From Sclerodactyla briareus (taxonomy: Eukaryota; Echinodermata; Holothuroidea; Dendrochirotida; Sclerodactylidae): a DNA stretch of 64,000 nucleotides. The notes under the pieces are model-generated. The model did no database searches. It was not told the DNA's origin and saw nothing but the letters and a program-made list of their open reading frames with translations. Positions 47,033-57,660 of the stretch are shown here, piece after piece. Made by a program: the position numbers and the translations under genes. Position 1 is the first letter of the stretch, and the number at the start of each line of letters is the position of its first letter. The stretch covers positions 124,001-188,000 of the forward strand of contig JAODTK010004987.1 of assembly GCA_026419785.1 (NCBI GenBank), given 5' to 3'.

Positions 47033-49465
47033 CAAGGGCGCCTAGGAAACGGGGGCGGGGGGGCGCCAGCCCCCCCCCAGTGAAAAATGTGGGCGGAAGG
47101 GCCTTTCCGCCCCACTCGACAGGTCCCGAAAAACCCCTTTTTGATTTGCAAAAAAAAGCTTTGCATTTCATGTTTTTCCCCCTTCCTCATTTTCAGGTCA
47201 CATTGCTTGAATTTTCTGCTGATAGTACAATTTTTATAATATCCCAACAAAATGGGCAAAAATTTCGCGCGCCCTTGTGCGCGCATGGTGATCATTATAT
47301 CGTTGCCTGTCTTGTTAAAGTATGATATTCGATCGAGCTATTTTTTCGCTAGACTAGTATATAAACCGGTGACTGGCAATGTTTTACAAATAGTTGTCCT
47401 GATAATCTGCTGAAGGCGTGGACAATGGGAAGATGAAGCGCCGCCCACTTCCTCCCAGCTCGCCATTTCGTAGCAAAGCTTTACCCACGCATGGTCCAAA
47501 TTGAGACAGCAACAAAATAGATAAAAAACGAGAGAGAAAGTTTAGGCAGAAATCGATCAACTTTCGAAATTCCCGGCAAAAGTGAAGGCAATCGTAGGTA
47601 TTTTAAATAAACTATCACTGAATTGACGAGGTTTTTGGCGCGCGATGCGTATTTTTATGTACCCGCCCCTAAACACTGCAATGAAATTCGAGCGCCTTTG
47701 TGATATTCGGGCAATCTTTTTTTAGAGATTTGCTTCGAAAGAAACGGGAAACGTGTAAAGGAAATCTATATTATACCCTGGGTCATCCATGCACTAACTG
47801 AGTGCTTGATGCATGGTTCCTGAAACGTGTGATTTCGACCAGCTTCCAAAAGAAAGGCACTTACTGCACTTAGTGCTCACACTTTTGGCAGAGAACAAAC
47901 ACAAAGATCATAATCAGACAGCAATCGCATCTCAGGCCACCGAAAATGCAGACATTTTTCAAGTGGGGAAGGTTGGGATTTGGCATCCCCAACTATCAAT
48001 TTAGGCACCTCCCGAAATGGAACTTACTGCGCCGGTGATACAGTTCAGTTCGGCAGAAAAGAACACAAGATCCAGAGTAGCCAATTGGCAAATCGCATGA
48101 GTCTACGGACTGTGGAAATGCCAAATTATTTTTATTCTGGAACGAGTTGTTTTTGGAGTGACATAATGCATACCAAATTGCATCTAAGGCCACTTGAATA
48201 TGTGAAAATTCTTAAAGTGCGGCAATGCGGGATTTGGCGGTCCCCTTAAAGGTGAGGATTCAGACAAACTTCCAAAGAAGGTCCTTACCAACCCCCCTCG
48301 ATTTTGAGCGAAAAAAACTACAGATTCAGGAGCACAATCCGCATCCACGGACATGTGAAATGCACAATTATTTCTCGAACGAGTGAGTGTTTTGGAGTGC
48401 TATTTGCACCAAATTGCATCTGAAGGTCACCAGAAAATGCATAAATCTTCCCAAATTGGGGGGGGGGGTGGACTTCGGTTAGTCCCCTGAAAATTGAGGT
48501 TTAGACCAACTCCCAAGAAGGGAACTTTCCCTTGCTCTCGTTTGGCAGAACAAAACTCGCAAAAGATTCAGAGCAGCAAATCGCTTCTAAAAACAGGAGT
48601 GAAGCCGAGTGTTTACGGGTCCTATACTGCACCAAACTGCATCTAAGCCACCTGAAAATGCAAAAATTTTCTCAAAGTGGGAGAAGGGGGACTTTGGTGT
48701 TCCCCTGAAAGGTGAGAACTAGACCAACTCCCAAGAGGGAACCCACGGGCCCTCGATCCGGCAGCAAACATCACAAGACGTGAAGCAGAGCAATCGCATC
48801 TAAAGGCATGCGAAAATGTACAATTATTTGAAAAATTTGTCTCGGAGTCCTATTTGCAACCAAATTGCATCTTCAGCCACCTAAAAATGCCTAATTTCCC
48901 ACAGTCGGGGAGGGGACTTCAACGGTTCCCTGAAAGGTGAGTATTAGACCAACTCCAAAGAAGACGATTTCTGCCTCGATTTCGGCAGCAAACAACACAA
49001 GATTCAAAGAGCAACCAACCCATCTAACGACATGTGAGAATGCACAATTAGTTAGGGAATAATTGTGTTTTCGGAGTTCCTATGTTTTGTACCAAATTGC
49101 ATCTCAGGCCACACCTGAAATGCCAAAAATTTCCCAAAGTGGGATAAGGGAACTTCGGCGGTCCCCGGTAAATGTGGGTATTTAGACAACTCCAAAAGAA
49201 GGAAACTCCCTGCCCTCATTTTGGCAGAAAAAAAAATCAACAGAATTCATAGGCAGCAAATCGCATCTGAGAACATGGGAAATTGCAAAAATAGTTCTGG
49301 AAGGAAGCAAGTGGTTTTGAGTGCTATCATGCACCCAATTGCATCTAAGGTCCTCTGAAATGCAAAAATTCTCCAAAGGGGAGGGGGACAAACCCTCCCC
49401 TTAGACCTTTCCCCAGATCCGTCATCCACTCCGGCCCCCCACTCAAAATTTCGTTCCTACGCCAC
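47033..49465 (+). mobile_element. 2.4-kb TIR element with seven-unit internal array, copy 2
   Basis: The left end CAAGGGCGCCTAGGAAACG and right end CGTTCCTACGCCAC form an inverted repeat of about 14 bp. The 8-bp flanks GCTTGGGG (47,025-47,032) and GCTATGGG (49,466-49,473) agree at six of eight. Full-length similarity to 31,148-33,518, same strand, with many single-base indels. Array units start near 47,832, 48,000, 48,250, 48,492, 48,711, 48,935 and 49,175. No transposase. Confidence 0.8.
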
Positions 49466-49499
49466 GCTATGGGCACTTATAAAGCACAATGTCCACTCT

Positions 49500-50462
49500 T
49501 TCTCCTCAGTGGCTTCATTCTAAACAGCAGCTACTATATGATGAATTCACAATCAAATTCAGGACTCAAAACCCATCAGGTGTGCAGAAATGTTCATGGA
49601 CCATACCTACTCAGTTTGGCGAAATTCTTAAAAAGTTGGAAATTAGAATAAGTTATGCAAATAAGGCACAAACAATGACTTATCACAGCGTAAAATTGGT
49701 CACAGGAGCTATGGTTTACTCGTTCCTCAGTGCTTATTCTAACAGAAGCTAATTATATGATGGAATTCATCAAATTCCATGAACATCAAACACATCAGAT
49801 CAAGAAAATGTTAACGGTCCATATCTACTTAACTGAGTTTTGGCGAATTATTAACCAGTTGGAAATGGAATATATTATGTAAATTAGGCCCATACATGAC
49901 CTCTACTGACCCCAGCTGTAGCCTTCAAAATTCGTCAGGCATCGAAGGTGGGATCACAGCTACCTAGTTTTGTGGAAATCCAACAAACTTTCAAAAATTG
50001 CATAAAAATACAAATTAGACACATTAGTGACCTCCATTGAGTCCCGAATTCCCTTTTAATTTTTCTCGGGAATCATGGTAGACCAAAAAAAAAACAAAAA
50101 AAAATCCACCAAGTTTTCGTGTGAAATCAGACAAACTGAAAAATTTGCATAAATCATTTGCAAATTTAACCACTTAATTAGCATATTTAGGCTGAAAATC
50201 TAATCAGTTCATCTTCGTGTCATCCAGGGCCTACAGTCCAAACTACAATCGCTGTAGCAACATACGGTTCTTGCGTCATCTTGCGAGCTAAACAAACAAA
50301 AATTACTTAACTAATTACCAACTTAATTATTGACTTTGCATGCCCTGCCCAAAATCTAATTAGTGTTTACAACCTACGGAACCCAACCCCGTGGGCTCCC
50401 ACACAGAAGTCGTCATGAATCGCCTCAACGGTTTCGTGAGATATCCTGCTAACCAGAAAGTG
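49500..50462 (+). repeat. Divergent tandem repeat (family T2)
   Basis: Repeating blocks with CTCAGTTTTGGCGAAATT, AAAAAGTTGGAAAT, TTATGCAAATTAGGC and GACCTCCATTGAG-like words. Block anchors lie near 49,610, 49,833, 49,965 and 50,110. The reverse complement is related to 56,340-57,010. No protein. Confidence 0.6.
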
Positions 50463-50466
50463 TGAC

Positions 50467-50497
<31 letters not shown>

Positions 50498-50508
50498 CAC
50501 ACACACGC
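50467..50508. repeat. (CA)n microsatellite closing the T2 repeat
   Basis: An almost pure CA tract of about 40 bp sits directly after the tandem repeat. Confidence 0.85.
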
Positions 50509-50819
50509 CAAGTGAACCACTTGAGTCTCCTTCCTGAATTTCATTCAGCGAGACAAAAACTGGATCAGCTTAGCTCGAAAGTTAAACGACCAAAAAGGCT
50601 TATTCCTTTCCGCCCTCGCTGGATCCCCCCCCCCCCATCCCGTCGTGCAAATCCTTGCATCGACCCTGCTCTAGACACAATCTTCACACATGAACATATT
50701 GCGCAATGTTTGGAACCGAACTCTTTTACACAAGGTCGCGGATCGCATAACGTACGTGCGTCAGTTTCCTTTGCCTCACTCAACGAGTTTTTCCCGTCGC
50801 AGTTGGCTTTCTGCCTCTA

Positions 50820-50965
50820 GAATCGATAGCTTCAGCAGATATAGATGTGCACGTAAAGGACACGGTCGCGATTCGAATCCTCTGCCGTATACCCATCGCT
50901 CAATCGTTCCAATCCATCACTTAGGATTGAACCGCCATCGGCATCATGATGGGCTCTCTCTTCTT
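50820..50965 (+). mobile_element. Possible tRNA-like SINE head
   Basis: TAGCTTCAGCAGATATAGA at 50,827 resembles a tRNA D-arm/A box. CGCGATTCGAATCC at 50,867-50,880 matches the T-arm/B box. Spacing of about 40 bp suits a tRNA. The unit continues to TTAGAGTGAGATTA, after which the ATT microsatellite starts. Not a working tRNA gene, as no acceptor pairing is seen. Confidence 0.45.
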
Positions 50966-50969
50966 AGAG

Positions 50970-51445
50970 TGAGATTATTTTATTATTATTATTATTATTA
51001 TTTATTATTAATTATTATTATAATTATATTATTATTACCATTATTTTATTATTATTATTTTACGAAGGCGAGAATACAAGCTCGAGGCCATCCGCGACTG
51101 TGTGCGTAATTCGCGACGAGGGATTCGCCGTCAAATTCCGCCAATGTGGGAACGGGGCAGAACATAGAGTGGGATTATGATTATTATTATTATTTATTAT
51201 TATATTATTATTATTATTATTATTATACGAATAGCGAGAATACAGCTCGAGGCCCACGCGGAACGGTGCGTAATTCGCGTATAGATTTTTTTTTTTTGTA
51301 GGATCAGCCGCCAAATTCGCCAATGTGGGAATATGTTTTTTTTTGGGCACATTAGAGTGGGATTATTATTGTTTATGTATTATTATTATTATGTTATTTA
51401 TATATTTTATATTGTGTAATTTTATTATTATATTATATTATAGAG
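50970..51445. repeat. Alternating (ATT)n and 115-bp units
   Basis: Three ATT-rich tracts (about 50,975-51,060, 51,175-51,228 and 51,362-51,445) alternate with two copies of a unit beginning TACGAA-GCGAGAATACA, then GCTCGAGGCC, GTGCGTAATTCGCG, CCGCCAAATTCGCCAATG and AGAGTGGGATTA. The same AGAGTG-GATTA word precedes every ATT tract, including the first one, after the tRNA-like head. Confidence 0.75.
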
Positions 51446-51449
51446 CTTA

Positions 51450-52530
51450 ATTAGAATTCAAACGAAATGAATGCAGACCTGCATTGTAATTGGACTTTTA
51501 GGCCACTTACGAACCCTGGGTCATTTCGTTCTGTTCGATGCAACTGACCCCTATGCATAGTCGCGTTACACAGTTTTGTAGTAGTTCTTTTCGAAGCTTC
51601 GTTTAGAATAGCTCGAAAGCCCCGCGAATGATTTACGGTCAGTGTTTTACCTGCCACAAATCAGCACGTGAACTTTGGAACACTGCGGTACTGCGGCGTG
51701 AAGCAGTGTAAACACCAATTGCGCTTTGGAATTCGAAAGTGGTCCTGTTTTCTAGTATCGCAGTGAGGACTCGGATCAACTATCCTGTGTGAAGCCCATG
51801 AAGCCCGCATTCACCTCGGCTTACTAACACCATTCTGTACGCGAGCCACGAACGTAGTTTGGGGCTGATCCACATGTGTAGTCTTATACCCTGGGCCTTC
51901 AGAACGTCAATAAAACAAACCATTTGTGACTGACTGACCAGTCAACTGGCGGCACGTTAAGGACGTACGTGTGAATATATATTACCTGTTATGCACTCGC
52001 CTACCTCGGACTGTATGGGTACAATATCAGTTCCTTGCAGTGGACACCGGATCGCTTTATGTTTTTGGCTTCTAGGGGGGACTGAAGGGTCGTTAGAGAG
52101 GCCAAATAGGAGCACATATGTCAACGACGTTAATGCACTGACCAAAATAGTTGGCTATAGGATATGCGGGAGCCTAGAAAAACCAATGGGAATTCGTGTT
52201 CTTGTAAGTCTGAACTGTGTATAAACCTGTTCCAGGAAAAGCCTATTGAAGTCCATGCATTTGAACAGACCAAGGCCGCTGCATGCAACGTAGAGGTTTG
52301 CCTGGCGTTAATCATAATATTAGGATACATCTCACTTTGGTGATACTAGGCCATGATTATCCCGCAGTGGCCAAACGCTGATAATAGGCTATCTTGTGTT
52401 ATACTCGGGCCCTGTCCATTAAGCCTATCACGGTTACAGTTGATGATGCATTTAGGCCCATTTGTATTTGAGTCAAAGAATATTAGAGGGGAAAAAGACA
52501 GTTCGACGTTGGATGAGCATCTGCTAAAGT
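51450..52530. other. No recognised feature
   Basis: Short frames without family matches. No tandem structure or TIR noted. Confidence 0.4.
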
Positions 52531-52534
52531 CTTT

Positions 52535-53180
52535 GGTCGGCAACTTTTTGTTACGGTGACCCGACTAGTAAAAAGCTTCCTATCGCGACCCTTGTTAACT
52601 ATCTTAAGTGGAGCGCCAGTATTGGTTGGCGCGGAGCCGTACAGAATTGTTTTGGTTTTTCAAACCCTCTAGATTGCAGAAAACAGCACTTCCCGAACAG
52701 ATTCTGGCACAGAAACAAGCATCCCCAATTTTAAATATTCATCAAAATTGTGTGATTTTCCATTATGTCCCCTCACGAAAATTATTGGCAAGGACATGCC
52801 CTCGTGCCCATATACAGATTCCTCAATGCAACAGTTTTTTTCAAAGTTAAAAGAGTCAAAAAAAATATGTGTTCCAAGCAGCATTAAGAATTCTTAAAGT
52901 TAAGGAGAAAGGAATGCTGTGTGGCCAGCCATAAAAATTTTTAGTTAAGGACTGAATCGGCAGTAAAGGAAACTGGCATTGGCCAAAGTGGCAAGCAGCA
53001 AATAATAAGTTCCAAAGTTAAAGGAGTAAACGAAATTACGTGGCTAGGCTGCAGCAGAACGAACTTGGAAAGAAAACTATCTTCTTTCAGTTTGTTTTTT
53101 TAAACAGTTGACAAGGTCGCGACCCATCACAAATTCTTGCGACCCACATAATGGGTCGCGACCCACAGGTTCAACCGACC
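52535..53180 (+). mobile_element. hAT-like non-autonomous element
   Basis: The left end GGTCGGCAACTTTTTG, then GGTGACCCG, and the right end GGGTCGCGACCCACAGG, then TTCAACCGACC, are imperfect inverted repeats of the kind seen in hAT elements. It carries the GGAGCGCC core at 52,610-52,634, 75 bp from the left end, nearly the same offset as in the element at 25,480. Inside, AAGTTAAGGAG and AAGTTAAAGGAG stretches repeat near 52,898 and 53,016. No transposase was recognised. Confidence 0.6.
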
Positions 53181-53279
53181 GTCGTGCTATAAACAATATT
53201 TCGGAAATCCCTGTAGCTACCTGTCCGTCCTATCCTATCGGCGCACATAAATCCACACAATACTCAACAGATGTTCTGC

Positions 53280-53384
53280 CAGGCGCGTACCTAGAGATTT
53301 TGTCTTAGATTCTTTTGATCCCTTGGGTCATCGGAGGGCTGACCCCTAAATGCCCCCACCCCCCCCGCCGTGGGTACGCCACTG
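53280..53384. mobile_element. 105-bp MITE with CAGTGGCGTACC-type ends
   Basis: The left end CAGGCGCGTACCTAG and right end CGTGGGTACGCCACTG are inverted repeats agreeing at most of 15 bases. The right end matches the left end of the element at 36,366. A C run lies inside the right end. It is too short to encode anything. Confidence 0.65.
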
Positions 53385-53389
53385 TCCGT

Positions 53390-54850
53390 TCTCCCCGATA
53401 ACCTATCGACTACTATACTAAAATAAACATGGGAGATTTAATTCAGTTTTCGAATAGTGGTGACAGATTAAAAATGCCGTAATTATACATTTTGGGGAGA
53501 ATCTCATCTATATATTCCTCGAACTGTCCAGTTTAGAGCATGTACGCACCCCCTTAACAATTACAACCATGAATAAGATATGGATCACGGTTGACATGCA
53601 GGTAGCCCTATCTCGATTCTTTATATTCGATGGCACAGTCTGATAAAAGGGAGGAGGAGAACTAATAATGATTGTTTTATTCTCCAAACTATGTCAAACG
53701 GTGAATGCCGATTGTTTTTTTTTAAGCAACTGCATATTTTTTTTGAAGGGGATTCACCGCTAAGACGGATATTTGGGACGCCTGGAGAATCCCAATGGAC
53801 ACTCGTGTTCTTGCTTATCTACACCGTGTTTTATGGCTTTTACCACTGAACTTTTACACTGACACTATTATAATGTTGTAATGAATTGTAAATAAACAAT
53901 TCTAGAAGTAAATACCCCCGTAGAACTCTGCGTATTGGCCATGTTGGGTAGCCTGAGAACATTAATACTAACTTCCACTTGCCGGAGGAAATTGAGAGAT
54001 TATATAGCGCCTCCGAAACAACACAAACCGGGATTCCATAATTACGGCGTGCGCGCGTGTAATATTAATGTGGATATCGCAGATTTTCTTTTTTTTGAAT
54101 GATGACTGACCTTCAAAGGGACTGTTATTCTATGATTAGGTTTAGTGTGCGGCGTTTAAATTGCTTTGTAAAGACGATATTCCATGTAATCCTTTCACGG
54201 TGATGCATCGTCAAGTACTTTATCTTACCCAGAGATCCAGCATGACGGCAGAAATCCTCCTCGGAATGCCTACGTCTTGTATCAGCTCCACGTGTCCAGT
54301 ACTTTATATGTACCTTTGGTTATTCAGTGGTAGGCCTAGCTAGCACATGTGCAGGCGGGTAAATCGCCGAGGGTGTATACCCCGCTAATTATATTCGTGG
54401 ACCTCATTTAGAGATAGCATCTTGTATCATGTCGGCGTTTGAACTCCAGTGACTACCTGTTGTTCAGGAACCAAACTGCAGTCCACATTCTCAAACTTAG
54501 TTAAATACGACGGTAAAGATCGCACAAATCATTGGGGATTTCCCAATTGAAATGACCTCATGTTGTTCAGGACTAACGACAGTCCATCTCCAACAAGTTT
54601 CTACAAAACCACGACAAAGTTATATAAATCGACAAATCATCCCACAAAGTTGGGACCTCCGTGACCTTGGCTTTTGCGAGAAACCAATTTCTGCTGTCGG
54701 CCACCCACCACTTTTCGAGTAAATTCGACAAAACGTATTTACACGCGTAAAACCTACGTATGAGGGCAGCAGACATGAGACTTTCTAACTCATCGAGATT
54801 TCACTGGGACGGACCTATGCCCAAGTTTTAAATGCAACCGGAGAGTTATT
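53390..54850. other. No recognised feature
   Basis: No domain, repeat or TIR element recognised. Confidence 0.4.
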
Positions 54851-54852
54851 GC

Positions 54853-55033
54853 GTTAAAATTGGATTGTCGTTCTGCTAGCGTCCAGGCGACCAGCGACGG
54901 CGAATTTTGCATGACCGTAACGACAAAATATCGTAATGGGGGCTATGTAAATTTGAAGCGATACTTTCTAACCTTTATTATTATATCAATTTGATTCGGA
55001 CGGAAAAATGCGTGAAATATACCATTTGGTTAT
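54853..55033 (-). repeat. Inverted copy of a segment inside insertion 1
   Basis: The reverse complement agrees with 28,957-29,136: AACCAAATGG, TTTCCGTCC, GAAAGTATCGCTTC, ATTTTGTCGT, ATGCAAAAT, CGCCGTCGC, TGGACGCTAGCA and GACAATCCA occur in the same order. About 90 bp further on, GGCGGCGGAGACGG (55,126-55,139) repeats the terminal word of insertion 1 at 27,840. Confidence 0.65.
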
Positions 55034-55039
55034 CTAATT

Positions 55040-56340
55040 AATTATCTAAATGGGCTGGGTTGCGTATATGTTTACAAGTTTATTTTTATGACGCCAATCC
55101 ATCTTTACGCCTACGTTTCCGGCGGGCGGCGGAGACGGCGTCGTCGCACAACGCCAATCCAAAATCCCCCGGACACCTACACGAGTGCTAGGGTATAATT
55201 AATCTTCCTGTGAGCACTACTTTCGTCCGGAAATAAAGCCTTATTTGCTTGTGGGCCTATTAGTCAATTAACCCCTAGATGACCTTAGCCCATGATATAC
55301 CAAGGACAACTTTTTGACTTCTAAGCCGTAATGCTTTGCCTTATCACATGTACAAACAGAACAAACAGCCGTGCTGGACTAATGCTAATTCTGACATCAT
55401 CAATTTAGAGCTAAATATATACAGTCCATCGGTTAAGACCTATAAAAGGGTGGAAATATGTAGTTCAAAATTCCAACTTGGCGTTACCGTATTCATGTTA
55501 ATAGATGGCATGCCCTTCGCCAATGCAATCACGTTCCTTGTGTTTTATTGGCCGATGATTCTTCGAATTGTCAACTACTATGTGTCTATACCGCACACAC
55601 ATGATGGTACATTGTACTATAACATGAATCGTACAGGAACCCATTCACGTAAAGATATGAAATAAAATAGGCATTCGATGTATTTTGGGGGTCCGAAGTT
55701 TTTGTAGTCTGATCGTCCTTCGATTTTTGGCAAATAATTATTTGTTAGTTACTGTGCTCCCACTACTACGATTTAATTAAGAAAATCTATTGATACTTTT
55801 ATTTGCAAAAAGTGATTCATTGACTCCTGAAATTCAATTCAATGAATTTAAATGAAATTGAAATACTGGATTTTATTTTGACTTCGAACTGCTCAGCACT
55901 GAACAAAGTAAAAAAAAAAAAAAAATCCAGCTAAAATCCCGCACTTCCGGATGGTCAATTCTTGCATCTGGCAACTTTCCCGCGGAAGCAGGAACCTCTT
56001 CTTCAGTGGGCTATTATTTAAAGATTGAGGCTCATAAAGATAATCCGATGATCTAGGGACAGAAGTAAATTTCATTCATTGTTATTTAGGGTTTCCACAT
56101 GTTACAACACCTCTCACGTACATGCATGGCGGAGACTATACCGAAGTGGTAATTGGTGTGATGATACTAGAATTGTTGTGATGACCTTTGAAAGCGTACT
56201 TTGACAGGCTTGGCCGGGTCAGCTTACAATCCAACATCCAAGCCATCGGATAGTTTGTTCAGATAACCTGATCTAAGACATTCTAGCAACCTACAATCGA
56301 TCTTACCCAACGTCGTCCTTCTGGACTTGACCTGCATATA
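55040..56340. other. No recognised gene
   Basis: A 109-codon frame at 55,336-55,665 matches no family I know. A 16-A run lies at 55,911. Nothing else noted. Confidence 0.35.
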
Positions 56341-57010
56341 TATATTATTATAATGCGAAAACTTGGTGAATATGTTCCACCTTCAGTTCCGGGTCAATGA
56401 AGATGATTCATTGTGTCTAATTTGCATGATTTATGAAAAATTTTTGAAGTTGGTTTGGTCCGATTTTTTTTTAGCATGGCTGTCATGTCCCTGGAGGTCT
56501 TCAGCGTGTCTAATTGCATATTTATTGCCGTAATTCTAAGTTTGCGGGATGTTTCATGAACTTTTGGTTACCTTTACTCTTTACCATTTCTTATCATAGA
56601 CTGGAGGTCACTGGAGGTCATTCGGTGTGTCTATATTTCGCAAAAATCGCATAAATCCTTCTCCAAATTTGGTCGATTTTCATGAGCTTCCTGAGTATGG
56701 TCAACCATGAGTATGGTCACTTTTTTGTCCAAAAATGTTACATAGACTCGATTCACTGGGGGTCATTCCATGTGTGTAATTTGCTCCATTTATGCAAATG
56801 TTCACGTTTGTTGGATTCCCATTAAGCGAAAAAAAGTGTCGTCCAGCATTATCATGGTATTTTAAATTAGAATTTGAGTATTGTGTCCAATTTGCAAAAT
56901 TTTACTGGCAATTTCAGTTCACTTTCCTGAAACTTGGTACCCTCTGGTTGACATCGTCAACATTCGTTCTTATTGACTTTTGGTGCATGCTAATACCAAA
57001 TTCTGAAATC
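56340..57010 (-). repeat. T2-family divergent repeat, opposite orientation
   Basis: Blocks with GTGTCTAATTTGCAT, TTTATGCAAAT, GGAGGTCATTC and GTGTGTCTA words recur three to four times. Their reverse complement fits the T2 block at 49.5-50.4 kb. CACTGGAGGTCACTGGAGGT near 56,607 is a direct 11-bp duplication. Confidence 0.55.
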
Positions 57011-57099
57011 TAACACATGGAATGCCTTGTATTGTTGCATGGTGACTGTGAAAAACAAAACAATGAATCTGCGCAAACCAGGCGAGACCCTGGGCACTT

Positions 57100-57390
57100 G
57101 CACGATCGCCTTGTTTTCATTTTTTTCCAGGGAGTTTCCCACATTGTTTAACTCTCTTGTTGGCTTTTCCAACGACATCAGAACTGGAGATTCGTTGCCA
57201 GTTCTTAATCATACCAGAAGAAACTCCCTCTCCCTTAACTAGATACAGTGACAACACGGTAAACCCCTTTTGAAATTAACTGTCTATAAAATCTGGAATC
57301 AACTGCGAAATGATGTAAGCACTGCAAATCACTTCGTTGTTCAAGAATAAGCTAAAATGTCATCTACTCGTTAAATACTCGGAATGAATT
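57100..57390 (+). pseudogene. Non-LTR RT, C-terminal end
   Basis: FSFFSREFPTLFNSLVGFSND lies at 57,114-57,177, where Y-h-L-P-x-x-F is expected. Then RRNSLSLN near 57,217 and, in a shifted frame, KIWNQLRNDVSTANHF at 57,287-57,335 with KLKCHLL near 57,350. This is the WNxLP ending of CR1/Jockey-type enzymes. Only the last 90 or so residues are left. It directly follows a T2 repeat and precedes a local duplication. Confidence 0.7.
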
Positions 57391-57400
57391 AGGTCTAATA

Positions 57401-57660
57401 TAGCTGGATAAATCGTTCCATCCCCTTCAAAAATCCATTTTGTTAGTATTTCAGAATGTCTGCTGGTAACCCTGTGGATGAAAGACATCCCTGGTATAAG
57501 ATCTCGTCGGCTCCTTGGAATTGTGAAACTATTCCGTCCATCTCCAAATACTTCAAATTGCAAATGGTAAACCTCAGAAAATATACTGGATCAACGGTTT
57601 CCCCCTTCAAAAAATCCATGTTTGTAGTAATTTCAGAATTTATGCTGAAACCTATGTTTT
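57401..57660. repeat. Direct duplication of a 75-bp segment
   Basis: Segments at 57,401-57,475 and 57,585-57,655 share CTGGAT-AA, CCCCTTCAAAAA, ATCCAT, TTGTAGTAATTTCAGAAT-like and TGCTG-TAACC words. They are about 185 bp apart. Confidence 0.6.
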
